Shown: positions 33,976-43,159, counted from the stretch's first letter. The stretch: DNA of 64,000 bases from Rhizobiales bacterium GAS188 (GCA_900104855.1 FNSS01000001.1:2604001-2668000), one strand, 5' to 3'. The notes: a model not told the origin generated them from the letters alone. Program-made: numbers and translations.

Positions 33976-34863
33976 TCAGAGCACTTTGCCGCTTTGCAGC
34001 CGCCCGAGGCCGGCACGCGCCGCCTGGTTGCTATTATCGATCGATTGCGCCTGCTGGTAGGATTCCACCGCTTCGGTCTTGCGCCCGAGCTTCTCGAAAG
34101 CGAAGCCCCGGCCGGCCCAGGCATCGGAGCTGCGGTTGTCGACATTCAGCGCGGCGTTGAAATCATCGACCGCCGCCTGATACTGGCCGAGCGCCAGATA
34201 GCTCTGGCCGCGCCCCAGATAGGGCGGGGCCGCAAAGGGGTTGCGATCGATCGCCGCCCCGAAATCCGAGACCGCGGCCTGCTGATTGCCCTGACGTTGC
34301 CGGATCAGGCCGCGCGCATGCAGCGCCTCCGCGGATTCAGGCGCGAAGCGGATCGCCTGGTCGAGATCGGCGAGTGCCGGCTCGAAATTGCCCTGGGCGC
34401 GCTCGAGATTGCCGCGCCCGAGATAGGCCGGGCCGTAGCTCGGATTGGCCGCGATGGCGCGATTGAAATCGACGAGCGCCGCGTCATTGCGGCTGGTTTG
34501 CCGATAGGCCAGCGCCCGGTTGGTCATGGCGGGGGCGAAATCGGGCTGAAGCTGGATCGCCTTGGTGAAATCGGCGATGGCCTCGCTGAAGCGGCCGGAT
34601 TTGGCATAGGCCGCGCCGCGCGTGTTGTAGGCCTGCGCGTCATTGGGATTGCGCGCGATGACGGCGCCGAGCGAGGAGATATTGGCGGAGGTTGCAGCCG
34701 GATCGGCGCTCTCCACCACCGCGACGCCCGGATCGCGCCCCGAGCCCACCGTCTCGCAGGCCGACAGCGCCAGCATGAGGGCGAGGGCCGCCAATGCTTT
34801 GCGCGCCAATTTCTGGCGAGCAAAGCGACGGGAAGGGCGGGCAGCTGCGAGCGTCAGACTCAT
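33976..34863 (-). CDS. Tetratricopeptide-repeat lipoprotein
   Basis: A 295-residue protein with a lipoprotein signal (LMLALSAC, lipidated Cys36). It is followed by about six TPR units from residue 70 onward, e.g. AYNTRGAAYAKSGRFSEAIADFTKAIQLQP, PAMTNRALAYRQTSRNDAALVDFNRAIAANP, and PYLGRGQSYLALGQYQAAVDDFNAALNVD. TPR arrays mount protein complexes; a periplasmic envelope-assembly role similar to NlpI is plausible. No enzymatic domain is present. Confidence 0.9.
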   Translation of the reverse strand: MSLTLAAARPSRRFARQKLARKALAALALMLALSACETVGSGRDPGVAVVESADPAATSANISSLGAVIARNPNDAQAYNTRGAAYAKSGRFSEAIADFTKAIQLQPDFAPAMTNRALAYRQTSRNDAALVDFNRAIAANPSYGPAYLGRGNLERAQGNFEPALADLDQAIRFAPESAEALHARGLIRQRQGNQQAAVSDFGAAIDRNPFAAPPYLGRGQSYLALGQYQAAVDDFNAALNVDNRSSDAWAGRGFAFEKLGRKTEAVESYQQAQSIDNSNQAARAGLGRLQSGKVL

Positions 34864-35064
34864 GATGTTCTGGGATCCGTCGAGCTGCGCCAGCCCAAGC
34901 TGCGCCGGCCTTGGCGCAATCGCCTCATGATTTCAGGGCTGCCGCCAATGAGCGGCATGTGCACCTATGAGAACTGCACTTCTGATACGCGGAACGGAAG
35001 CGAGAGGTTTCATCACCTTGGCTTCCCCATCATCCTTGCGAGGAAAGCCGGGGCGAACGCGCCT

Positions 35065-35295
35065 TCAGCGGGCCGGCTTCGCCTTGACCGGCAGGAGGCC
35101 GTCGCGCTGGGCGCGCTTGCGCGCCACCTTGCGGGCCCGGCGAACCGCCTCGGCCTTCTCGCGCGCCCGCTTCTCCGACGGCTTCTCGTAATGATCGCGA
35201 AGCTTCATCTCGCGGAAAACACCCTCGCGCTGCAATTTCTTCTTGAGCGCCCGGAGGGCCTGATCCACATTGTTGTCGCGAACGAGAACCTGCAC
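35065..35295 (-). CDS. rpsU: 30S ribosomal protein S21
   Basis: A 76-residue S21. It starts with GTG at 35295 ([25 protein letters not shown]) with AAGGACAAGAC upstream. The family core [30 protein letters not shown] follows, and the C-terminus is basic, as in alphaproteobacteria. S21 sits near the anti-Shine-Dalgarno end of 16S rRNA and helps initiation. A frame extension to 35331 is unsupported. Its leader carries strong hairpins. Confidence 0.96.
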   Translation of the reverse strand: MQVLVRDNNVDQALRALKKKLQREGVFREMKLRDHYEKPSEKRAREKAEAVRRARKVARKRAQRDGLLPVKAKPAR

Positions 35296-35321
35296 GTCTT
35301 GTCCTTGTCGAAATAGGTTGA

Positions 35322-35340
35322 GCCGGGCCACAGGCCCGGC
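35322..35340 (-). promoter_or_regulatory. Hairpin in the rpsU leader
   Basis: GCCGGGCC-ACA-GGCCCGGC is a perfect 8-bp stem with a 3-nt loop, 27 bp upstream of the rpsU start. A second stem CGCCGT/ACGGCG lies beyond it at about 35344-35365. Together they could form a structured leader of the S21 mRNA, though no published alphaproteobacterial S21 leader is matched here. Confidence 0.4.
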
Positions 35341-35434
35341 AAACGCCGTCGTCTCGACAACGGCGACCGAATTGAGGCCCGCGCTTTAGCCGAAAATGGA
35401 GCGCCTGTCCATGGCAGAATTAGGAGGAAACACC

Positions 35435-35860
35435 ATGATGCGACTCGCAAGATCCGCCCTGACGGGCATAGCGCTCTGCGGCCTCGTCGCCGGCGGCTTT
35501 GCGACCTCCGCTTCGGCGCGGGCCGGGGCCTATCTTCTCGATCTGATCAAGACAGAACCCTATCGCGGCGCCTGGACCAGGATGCTGGCGAAAGAGCACG
35601 ACGTGCCGAGCTGGATCAAGGATTTCGTGGCCACCGGCGACGGCGTCAACACTCCGGCCCATATGGTTCCGGTCGGCGTCAAGGCCTATACGCTTGCCAC
35701 CTTGTGCAAGGCCCATGATTGCGCCGACAACATGCTCTACGTGATCTTCGCGCCCGACGGCAGCCAAGCCTATGCGCGGCTCGTCCAGGCCGGCAAGGCG
35801 CCTCGCCTGTTCGGCAAGCCCGACGCCCAGGTCCAATCCGCGTTGAGCGGCGCTCAATAA
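35435..35860 (+). CDS. Ivy-type C-type lysozyme inhibitor, periplasmic
   Basis: A 141-residue secreted protein of the Ivy family (inhibitors of vertebrate lysozyme). The signal peptide is MMRLARSALTGIALCGLVAG... cut near residue 29. The mature part reads AYLLDLIKTEPYRGAWTRML, then GVNTPAHMVPVGVKAYTLATLCKAHDC, with the inhibitory-loop motif CKxHDC at residues 91-96 (CKPHDC in E. coli Ivy). NMLYVIFAPDGSQAYARL follows. TAGGAGGAAACACC precedes the start. It would protect peptidoglycan from host or competitor lysozyme. Confidence 0.9.
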   Translation: MMRLARSALTGIALCGLVAGGFATSASARAGAYLLDLIKTEPYRGAWTRMLAKEHDVPSWIKDFVATGDGVNTPAHMVPVGVKAYTLATLCKAHDCADNMLYVIFAPDGSQAYARLVQAGKAPRLFGKPDAQVQSALSGAQ

Positions 35861-36218
35861 TTCCGCATCCGGGAATTCCGGATTGATCCAGGGCGATCGT
35901 GCCATCCCGGCACGACCAGGCGCCCGAGATCGGCCGGGCGGGGCGGCGGTCTTGCCCGTTCTCGGCCGATCCTGATCGATCCCGGCTGCCCGTTCGCCGC
36001 GATCGGCGATTCGACTTGAGCGGCGGATTCCGTTAGTTTTGCGGATCGTCAACCAGGTTGGCATTAAGCTTTTCCGCGGATGAAGCGCAAAGCCTGGGGG
36101 AAGAGGCCTGGCGCTGGCCTCGAAATTGCCTGCGACGTGCATATTACCTTCTAGTAATGAGACAATTGCTTGGCGACGTGCTATTGGCGCGGTCGCAAAA
36201 GCGAGGCGCCGGGTGCTG
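35861..36218. other. Non-coding gap before the RND efflux operon
   Basis: About 355 bp without a gene. It contains a CGTGCC-ATCC-CGGCACG-like stem after the Ivy gene and an AT-richer second half. A palindrome, ATTAC-CTTCTA-GTAAT, lies at 36143-36158 and could be the operator of the downstream efflux genes. Confidence 0.5.
36143..36158 (+). promoter_or_regulatory. Candidate operator upstream of the RND efflux genes
   Basis: ATTAC-CTTCTA-GTAAT is a perfect 5-bp-arm inverted repeat in an AT-rich patch, 60 bp upstream of the first efflux gene. The size and spacing suit a TetR- or MarR-type repressor, but none is encoded next to it. Confidence 0.4.
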
Positions 36219-37619
36219 ATGAGAAACGAAGAAACCAGCGACGCCTCCTTCCGCGCGGCGGAGGGGGAAGTCGTCGCGGCGAACACGAATTTGGGCGGAA
36301 CAAGCGGCGCTGCGGCACCGCCGGAGGCTGATTTGGTGCCCGCCCAACCTCCGTCGGGCGGAAAGCGCCGCAGTATTCTCGGCATCATCTCCTCTGTGCT
36401 GTCCGCCGCGGTGGTGGTCGGCGCCTTCGGGTTCTTGCTGGCATCGGGCTTTGCCGGGCGGTTTTCCTCCCTGGCGCAAGATGGCGGCGTAAAGTCGAGC
36501 AGCGCCGCGGCTGCGTCGAGCGGCTCGGGGCAAGCAGCTCCGGTGCAGGTGGCGAGCGTCACTCCTCCCGCCGAGCAGCCGCCGGCCGTGCAGGCCGTGC
36601 CGGTGCTCGTCAGCGTCAGCGAGAAGCGTCCCGCCCCGATCACTGCCGATGCGGTGGGCCGGGTGGAATCGATCGCCTCGATCACGGTGCGTACCCGCGT
36701 CGACGGCCAGATCGCCAAGGTGCTGTTCCAGGACGGCCAGGCGGTGAATCAAGGCGACCCGCTCTTCGAGCTCGACGCCCGCCAGATCGATGCGCAGATC
36801 CGCCAGGCCGAGGCCGTGGTCGCCAAGGACCGGGCGCAGATCGTCCAGACCCAGCGCGACGTCGTGCGCAACGACACGCTGGCCAAGACCAATGCGGGCT
36901 CCGTCCTCAACCTGCAGAACGCCCAGACCGCGGAGGCGCTGGCCGAGGCGTCGCTGGCGGCCGACCAAGCCGCGCTCGACAATCTGCGCGTGCAGCGCAG
37001 CTACTACGTCATCACCTCGCCGGTGACCGGCCGGGCGGGCATCGGCATCCAGCGCGAAGGCAGCGCCATCCGCACCGGGGATTCGAGCGGCACTCTCGTC
37101 ACCGTGAACCAGATCAAGCCGATCTATGTGAATTTCGCACTTCCGCAGAAGCTGTTCGCCAGTTTGCAGAGCACCGCCGGCCGCGGCGGCGCCAAGGTGA
37201 TCGCGACGGTGCAAGGCAGCGCGCTCTCATCGACGGGCCGGGTGGTGGCGGTCGACAACTCCGCCGATTCCACGTCCGGCAATATCGGTGTCAGGGCGGT
37301 CTTCGGAAACGACAATGAGGGGCTGTGGCCGGGACTCCTGTGCAGCGTCAGCGTGACGCTCGGCCGCGACGAGAACGCGGTCATCATCGCGCGCGACGCG
37401 GTGCAGAGCTCGCAGAACGGCAATATCGTCTTCGTGGTCGAGCACGGAGCCGCCAAGGTCAAGGCCGTGACCGTCGATCGCTTCGAAGGGGCGACTGCCA
37501 TCATCTCGTCGGGCCTCAGCGGCGGCGAGACCGTGGTGACCGACGGGCAGCTTCGCCTGACCGACGGCACGCCGGTGTCGACCCAGCCCGACAAGCGCCG
37601 GCGCGGGGACCCGTCATGA
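36219..37619 (+). CDS. RND efflux system periplasmic adaptor (membrane fusion protein, MdtA-like)
   Basis: A 466-residue adaptor. One N-terminal transmembrane anchor (about residues 55-75, ILGIISSVLSAAVVVGAFGFLLASG) follows a cytoplasmic tail longer than usual. The HlyD-type barrel-hairpin-lipoyl core is VRTRVDGQIAKVLFQDGQAVNQGDPLFELD, a coiled-coil hairpin (about 205-265), then VITSPVTGRAGIGIQREGSAI. The C-terminus carries VIIARDAVQSSQNGN. A GTG two codons upstream (36213) has better spacing to GAGG and is an alternative start. It overlaps the pump gene by 4 bp (ATGA), so they form one operon. No outer-membrane factor gene is adjacent. Confidence 0.94.
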   Translation: MRNEETSDASFRAAEGEVVAANTNLGGTSGAAAPPEADLVPAQPPSGGKRRSILGIISSVLSAAVVVGAFGFLLASGFAGRFSSLAQDGGVKSSSAAAASSGSGQAAPVQVASVTPPAEQPPAVQAVPVLVSVSEKRPAPITADAVGRVESIASITVRTRVDGQIAKVLFQDGQAVNQGDPLFELDARQIDAQIRQAEAVVAKDRAQIVQTQRDVVRNDTLAKTNAGSVLNLQNAQTAEALAEASLAADQAALDNLRVQRSYYVITSPVTGRAGIGIQREGSAIRTGDSSGTLVTVNQIKPIYVNFALPQKLFASLQSTAGRGGAKVIATVQGSALSSTGRVVAVDNSADSTSGNIGVRAVFGNDNEGLWPGLLCSVSVTLGRDENAVIIARDAVQSSQNGNIVFVVEHGAAKVKAVTVDRFEGATAIISSGLSGGETVVTDGQLRLTDGTPVSTQPDKRRRGDPS

Positions 37620-40600
37620 ACATCTCGGAGCTGTGCATTCGTCGTCCGGTGATGACGACGCTGATCATGCTCTCCTTCGTCATCTTCGGGACCTTCGCCT
37701 TCCGGCAATTGCCGGTGGCGGCGCTCCCGAATGTCGATTTCCCGACCATCTCGGTCTACGCCACGCTGCCGGGAGCGAGCCCGGAGACCATGGCGTCCGC
37801 GGTGGCGGCGCCGCTCGAGCGCCAGTTCTCCACCATCTCGGGCGTCACCTCGATGACCTCGAGTTCCTCGATCGGCGCCACGCAGATCATCATGCAGTTC
37901 TCGCTCGACCGCAATATCGACGGGGCGGCCCTCGATGTGCAGTCGGCGATCTCGACGGCGGCCCGCAAGCTGCCGCCCGAACTGCCGGAGCCGCCCTCCT
38001 TCCGCAAAGTGAACCCCGGCGACTTCCCGGTGATGTTCATGGCCTTGACCTCGCCGACGCTGCCGCTGACGACGATCAACGACTATGCCGAGACGGTGCT
38101 GCAGCAGCAGATTTCTCAATTGCCGGGCGTCTCGCAGGTGCAGATCTTCGGCGTGCAGCGCTTCGCGGTCCGCATCCATGTCGATCCCGATGCGGTCGCC
38201 GCCCGCGGCCTGACGCTCGACGACGTCAAGAACGCCGTTTCGGCTGCGAATTCGAACACGCCGGTCGGCGAGATGCGCGGTGACAAGCAGCGCATCACCC
38301 TCGAGACAGACGGCCAGTTGCGGCACGCCGCCGACTATTCGGACATCGTGATCGCGATGCGCAACGGCCAGCCGGTGCGGCTCAAGGATGTCGGCTTTGC
38401 GGTCGACGGCATCGAGAACGATCAGAACGCCGCCTGGCTCGACAAGACCCGCGCCATCCAGGTCGCGGTGTTCCGCCAGTCGGACGCCAACACCATCGAC
38501 GTGGTCGATTCCATCAAGGACCACCTCGCCGGCTATCAGGCTCAGCTTCCGCCTTCGGTGAAGCTCGTGCCCCTGCTCGACCGCTCGAAACCGATCCGCG
38601 AGGCAGTGGGGGATGTCGAGAAGTCGCTCGGCATCGCCATCGTCCTCGTCATCATCGTCATCTTCCTGTTCCTCAAGCGTTTCTCGGCGACCTTGATCCC
38701 GGCGCTCGCCTTGCCGATCTCACTCGTCGGCACCTTCGCGTTCATGTATGTGCTCGGCTATTCGATCGACAACATCTCGCTGCTCGCCCTGACATTGAGC
38801 GTGGGCTTCGTGGTCGACGACGCCATCGTGATGCTCGAGAACATCGTCCGCCATATAGAGGAAGGCGAGAAACCCTTCGCGGCGGCGCTGAAGGGCTCGC
38901 GCGAAATCGGCTTCACCATTCTCTCGATCACCATGTCGCTGGTTGCGGTGTTCATCCCGGTCTTCTTCATGGGCGGCGTGGTGGGCCGTGTCTTCCGCGA
39001 ATTCGCCGGCACGATCTCGATCGCCATCCTGGTGTCCGGCCTCGTCTCGCTGACCTTGACGCCGATGGTGTGCGCGCGTGTGCTGCGGCCCGAGCGGCAC
39101 GGCGCGGAGGCCAACTGGTTCGAGCGCGGGGTCGATGCGGTCTTCGGCGCCATGCAAAGCTCTTATCGGGTCACGCTGAGACTCGCCCTCAAGGCGCGCT
39201 TCCTGATGCTGCTCGTAACCCTGGCCACGGTCGCCATCAGCGTGAAGCTGTATATGGACGTGCCCAAAGGCTTCTTCCCGCTCGAGGATACCGGGCTGAT
39301 CCGCGGCGCCACGGAGGCTGCCGCCGATACCTCCTTCGAGGCCATGGCGGCACGCCAGCAGGCGATCGCCGACATCATCCGCAAGGATCCGGCCGTCGAC
39401 TATTTCAGCTCGGTCATCGGTTTCGGGACCGTCAATTCGGGCTTCTTCTTCATTTCGCTGAAGCCGCGCGACCAGCGTGATTCCGTCTTCAAAATCATGG
39501 CGCGCCTGCGCAAGGCGACCCAGGTGGTGCCGGGCATCACCTTCGTGGCCCAGCCCATCCAGAACCTCAACTTGACTGGCGGGCGCCCCTCCAAAGCGCT
39601 CTATCAATACACGCTGACCGGCCCTGACCTGAAGCAGCTCTTCGATCTCGCGCCGCCCCTGCTGCAAAAGCTGCGCGACATTCCGATCCTGCGCGACGTC
39701 GATATCGATCTGCAGCTGCGCAACCCGCAACGCACCATCAATATCGACCGCGAGCGGGCCGGCATATTGGGCGTATCGGCGGACCAGATCCGCAAAGCGC
39801 TCTACAACGCCTTCGGCACCCGCCAGATCTCCACCATCTACACGCCCTCGAACGACTATCAGGTGATCATCCAGGCGACCGCGGATTTCCAGTCGGATCC
39901 CGGCGCGCTGTCGCGTATCTATGTGACCTCGGCGAGCGGCCAGAACGTGCCCTTGAACGCGGTCGCCACGATCGAGCCGACCGTCGGCCCGCTCACCGTC
40001 AACCGGCAGAGCCAGCTGCCGGCCGTGACCTTCTCCTTCAATCTCGGCGAAGGGATCGCGCTCGGCCAGGCCATCTCGGCGATCCGGGCGGTCGAGCACG
40101 AACTCAATCTGCCGGTAACCGTGTCGACCGTGTTCACCGGCTCGGCGCAGCTCTTCCAGCAGGCGCTCGCCGGGCAAGGGCTGCTGCTCGCGGCCGCCGT
40201 GATCGTGATCTACATGGTGCTCGGCATTCTCTATGAGAGCTTCATCCACCCGATCACCATTCTGTCGGGCCTGCCCTCAGCCGGCCTCGGTGCGGTGATC
40301 TCGCTGCAGCTCTTCGGCCTCGACCTCTCGGTCATCGCCATCATCGGCGTCTTGATGCTGATCGGCATCGTCAAGAAGAACGCCATCATGATGGTCGACG
40401 TCGCGATCACGCGGCGCCGGCTCGGCATATCGGCCGTGGACGCGATCCAGGAAGCCTGCATGCTGCGCTTCCGGCCGATCATGATGACGACCTTCGCGGC
40501 GCTATGCGGCGTCATGCCGATCGCGGTCGGCGGGGGCGCAGGCTCCGAACTGCGCCAGCCGCTCGGCATTGCGGTCGTCGGCGGCCTCGCGGTCTCGCAA

Positions 40601-40750
40601 TTGCTGACGCTCTACATCACGCCGGTGATCTATGTGTATCTCGACAAGATCGAGCAATGGATCGTGGGCTCCGAGGAGCGGCGCCTCCGCGAAGCCGAAG
40701 CGCCCCGGCACGAGCCGGCTCATCCGCCCCTGCCCTCGCCGGCCGAATAA
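37616..40750 (+). CDS. RND multidrug efflux pump, inner-membrane transporter (MdtB/MdtC-like)
   Basis: A 1044-residue proton-driven RND (HAE1-type) transporter. Twelve membrane helices are arranged as 1+5+1+5, with two large periplasmic loops. The N-terminus is MNISELCIRRPVMTTLIML. The proton-relay Asp pair lies in helix 4 (LSVGFVVDDAIVMLENIVRHIEEG). Helix 10-11 carries LMLIGIVKKNAIMMVDVAI, and the end resembles MdtB/C (LRQPLGIAVVGGLAVSQLLTLYITPVIY). It expels drugs, bile-like compounds or metals through a TolC-type channel encoded elsewhere. It is coupled to the adaptor gene. Confidence 0.97.
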   Translation: MNISELCIRRPVMTTLIMLSFVIFGTFAFRQLPVAALPNVDFPTISVYATLPGASPETMASAVAAPLERQFSTISGVTSMTSSSSIGATQIIMQFSLDRNIDGAALDVQSAISTAARKLPPELPEPPSFRKVNPGDFPVMFMALTSPTLPLTTINDYAETVLQQQISQLPGVSQVQIFGVQRFAVRIHVDPDAVAARGLTLDDVKNAVSAANSNTPVGEMRGDKQRITLETDGQLRHAADYSDIVIAMRNGQPVRLKDVGFAVDGIENDQNAAWLDKTRAIQVAVFRQSDANTIDVVDSIKDHLAGYQAQLPPSVKLVPLLDRSKPIREAVGDVEKSLGIAIVLVIIVIFLFLKRFSATLIPALALPISLVGTFAFMYVLGYSIDNISLLALTLSVGFVVDDAIVMLENIVRHIEEGEKPFAAALKGSREIGFTILSITMSLVAVFIPVFFMGGVVGRVFREFAGTISIAILVSGLVSLTLTPMVCARVLRPERHGAEANWFERGVDAVFGAMQSSYRVTLRLALKARFLMLLVTLATVAISVKLYMDVPKGFFPLEDTGLIRGATEAAADTSFEAMAARQQAIADIIRKDPAVDYFSSVIGFGTVNSGFFFISLKPRDQRDSVFKIMARLRKATQVVPGITFVAQPIQNLNLTGGRPSKALYQYTLTGPDLKQLFDLAPPLLQKLRDIPILRDVDIDLQLRNPQRTINIDRERAGILGVSADQIRKALYNAFGTRQISTIYTPSNDYQVIIQATADFQSDPGALSRIYVTSASGQNVPLNAVATIEPTVGPLTVNRQSQLPAVTFSFNLGEGIALGQAISAIRAVEHELNLPVTVSTVFTGSAQLFQQALAGQGLLLAAAVIVIYMVLGILYESFIHPITILSGLPSAGLGAVISLQLFGLDLSVIAIIGVLMLIGIVKKNAIMMVDVAITRRRLGISAVDAIQEACMLRFRPIMMTTFAALCGVMPIAVGGGAGSELRQPLGIAVVGGLAVSQLLTLYITPVIYVYLDKIEQWIVGSEERRLREAEAPRHEPAHPPLPSPAE

Positions 40751-40929
40751 GGTTCCGCGAGCCTCGACTCGAACACGATCAGCCTGAATCGCTCATCGAA
40801 TCCTTAGCGAGCGGATCCGCTCGTCCTTCACCCGAAAAATCAAGTTCGCCGGCGCCTCTCATGGCAGTGGCCGCCGAGAGCGCTCGGGCGCGCGCACCCT
40901 GCGCTGAACCGATCTTGCGAACCACCGCG

Positions 40930-42234
40930 TCAGCGCCGGATCATCCCGCCGCCAGGTCCAACAAACCCACCAGGTCCACCGAACCCGCCTGGTCCGCCGA
41001 ACCCACCAGGTCCGCCAGGCCCAACCGCCCCGCCGAACCCACCAGGTCCACCAGGCCCAACAGGCCCGCCCAACCCACCAGGCCCGATCGGGCCGCCGAA
41101 GCCGCTATTGCCAATCGGTCCGCCCGGTGGGTGCGGTCCGGCTCCGAATGCGGCATTGGGACCGCCACCGAGCCCCGGGCCGCCGAGACCGCCTCGGCCG
41201 CCTGGCCCGGCCGGAGCACCTGGGCCGCCTCCGCCACCTCCACCGCCCGGACCGAAGGGACCGCCACGACCGCCCGAGCCGGGGTTCGGCGCTCGACCGC
41301 GAGGCTCGCTGCGAATGGCATCGACAACGAATCGCCCGCCACGATCGACCGATACGTCGATGACGGCCCTCGCCGCGGTCGACGCCGGCACGAGCGAGGC
41401 CGCACGCCCGTCCGCGACCCGCAGGCCCGAGCCGAGGCGCACCCCATCCTCACCGCGGACCACATAGGCTTCGATCGACACCCTTCGCACGGACGACCCG
41501 AGGAGCAGGGCCTCATTCTCTGCCCGCGTCACTTGCAGGGTTTGGCCGACGAGATCCCCGCTCAGGATGGCACGATGACCGACGAGCGAGGGATCGGCTC
41601 CCGACAGTGCCAGGCCGCCGATCATCAAGCGCCCATCCGCTGCCAAGATGACAGGACCGGCGACGCCGATCGGGCCATGTGGTCGTGCCTCGACGAGGCT
41701 TGCCACGATCGCGCCGTCGGGACGGCGCAGGCCGCTCACGGCGACGAGATCGCCTACGCGCCAGGTCTCCGCATTCGCGACGTTGCCGGTCAGGACCGTC
41801 TGACCCAGCACCCTCAACGCCTGCGGCGATGCCTGCTCGATCTCGCCCACCACCTCGCTCGTCACGTCGATCACGGTTGTCGACAGCCGGCCCTTTCGTC
41901 GCCTGGCCACGACGCGCACAACCTGCCCGATCCTGAGATCGGCCGTCGAGCCCGGCTGCCCGTCGATGTTGACGGCCACGTTGCGCGGATAGGCGATGCG
42001 CAGGCCGTTGACGATGATGCTGCCGAAGCGCTGGATCGTCCCGATGACGCCGGTGCCGCCGATGCCGCGATCGGATGCCTTGTCGTCCCGGGCAGGCGCG
42101 ATGCCGGTGCCACCGATTCCCTGATCCTTCGGTCCGCCCGCTGGTGCAGCGCCTGGAAAGGCGCAGAACGCCGCCACGCCCGCCAGCAACCTCGCGACGC
42201 TTCGCCGGGTCGGGAGCTTATGATCATCGCTCAA
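40930..42234 (-). CDS. DUF5666-domain exported protein with collagen-like Gly/Pro tail
   Basis: A 434-residue protein. The N-terminal leader (RRSVARLLAGVAAFCAFPGAAPAG) suggests export. The central part (about residues 60-320) repeats the DUF5666 pattern: GTIQRFGSIIVNGLRIAYP, LRIGQVVRVVARR, then RVGDLVAVSGLRRPDGAIVASLVEARP. The last about 100 residues are Gly/Pro/Phe-rich low complexity (GGPGGFGGPGG). TTG at 42234 is the likely start, overlapping the upstream DUF6502 stop as TTGA; an open extension to 42345 overlaps that gene by over 100 bp. DUF6502-DUF5666 pairs are common in proteobacteria but uncharacterised. Confidence 0.75.
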   Translation of the reverse strand: MSDDHKLPTRRSVARLLAGVAAFCAFPGAAPAGGPKDQGIGGTGIAPARDDKASDRGIGGTGVIGTIQRFGSIIVNGLRIAYPRNVAVNIDGQPGSTADLRIGQVVRVVARRRKGRLSTTVIDVTSEVVGEIEQASPQALRVLGQTVLTGNVANAETWRVGDLVAVSGLRRPDGAIVASLVEARPHGPIGVAGPVILAADGRLMIGGLALSGADPSLVGHRAILSGDLVGQTLQVTRAENEALLLGSSVRRVSIEAYVVRGEDGVRLGSGLRVADGRAASLVPASTAARAVIDVSVDRGGRFVVDAIRSEPRGRAPNPGSGGRGGPFGPGGGGGGGGPGAPAGPGGRGGLGGPGLGGGPNAAFGAGPHPPGGPIGNSGFGGPIGPGGLGGPVGPGGPGGFGGAVGPGGPGGFGGPGGFGGPGGFVGPGGGMIRR

Positions 42235-43130
42235 GGTGTCGACCCCGTCGAGGGCGGCTGCGTATCGGCAGGGTCCGTCGAGGCGTTGTCGTCCTCGGCG
42301 ACATCCTCTTCGACGAAAATGTAGGTGCCGAAATTCCAGCGCCATGGTCCGCCAGCGTCGGCGAGGGTCGCCGCATGAGCTTCCCGGTTGGCCGTCTGCA
42401 GGGCTTCCATCGCCAATTCGCGCGAACGCTTCTCCAATCGTTTGGCGAGCTCGGCCGATAAGCCGTCATAATGGACCGCTCGCTCGAGGAAACGCGGCAC
42501 CTCGCCCAGCACATTGGCGCTGGCAGCGGCAATATGATCATGGAGATTGCGGCCGAAATAATAGAGCTGCTGATCGCTGCCGCCCTTCGGCATGAAGCCC
42601 GGCTCGGCGAGCACGATGCGATCCTGCGCATCGATCGTCACCAGCTTGCGATCGAGCCATTCGTCGAGCACGGCACGCGGGCGCACATCGCGCGTCACGG
42701 AGGCAACGAGCGTCTCGAACGAGGGCGCCGTTCCGGCAGCCACCCGTGGCAAGGGCAGGGGCTTCCCTTCACCGTCGGTGAATTCGGGCGCCGCCAGCCA
42801 CAGCGCCACGATGCGACTTGTACGGGATAGGGCGGCGGGGACGACGCTGACGGGCGCGCCGGCGCCACGCAGCCGGCGCACCTCCTTGCGGTGGATTCCC
42901 GTCAGCAGGCTGACGCGGCTGTCCGTCTGTTCCTTGCCGGGCAGGGCGAAGTCGTATTCGGCGACGTTCACATAGAGCTCGCGCAAAAGGTCCGAGAGCG
43001 CCGGGAACGTGATGCCGCTGCGCACCAGCAGACGCACCAGCGGCCGCAGCAGACGGGCGAGTGGCGCCTGGAGTCGCTCGGCCTCGGGCGCGGTATTTTG
43101 CGGAGCATCGGACACGCGCGGACCATACAC
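42231..43130 (-). CDS. DUF6502 family protein with HTH-like segment, candidate DNA-binding regulator
   Basis: A 299-residue cytoplasmic protein (no signal or membrane span). The N-terminal third reads LARLLRPLVRLLVRSGITFPALSDLLRELYVNVAEYDF and TDSRVSLLTGIHRKEVRRLRGAG, resembling two helix-turn-helix elements. The middle has FETLVASVTRDVRPRAVLDEWLDRKLV, again winged-helix-like. The family function is undescribed. The start is a GTG at 43130 with GGAG upstream. It is transcribed with the DUF5666 gene and divergent from the glycosyltransferase across two GTGGGA-N5-TCCCAC palindromes, which supports (but does not prove) autoregulation. Confidence 0.8.
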   Translation of the reverse strand: MYGPRVSDAPQNTAPEAERLQAPLARLLRPLVRLLVRSGITFPALSDLLRELYVNVAEYDFALPGKEQTDSRVSLLTGIHRKEVRRLRGAGAPVSVVPAALSRTSRIVALWLAAPEFTDGEGKPLPLPRVAAGTAPSFETLVASVTRDVRPRAVLDEWLDRKLVTIDAQDRIVLAEPGFMPKGGSDQQLYYFGRNLHDHIAAASANVLGEVPRFLERAVHYDGLSAELAKRLEKRSRELAMEALQTANREAHAATLADAGGPWRWNFGTYIFVEEDVAEDDNASTDPADTQPPSTGSTP

Positions 43131-43138
43131 TCATCTCC

Positions 43139-43155
43139 GTGGGACACAATCCCAC
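43139..43155. promoter_or_regulatory. Candidate operator 1 of the DUF6502/glycosyltransferase divergon
   Basis: GTGGGA-CACAA-TCCCAC, a perfect 17-bp inverted repeat with 6-bp arms and a 5-bp spacer. It lies 9 bp upstream of the DUF6502 start, in its expected leader or promoter. It shares arms and spacing with operator 2, whose centre is 26 bp away. Confidence 0.65.
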
Positions 43156-43159
43156 ACAC

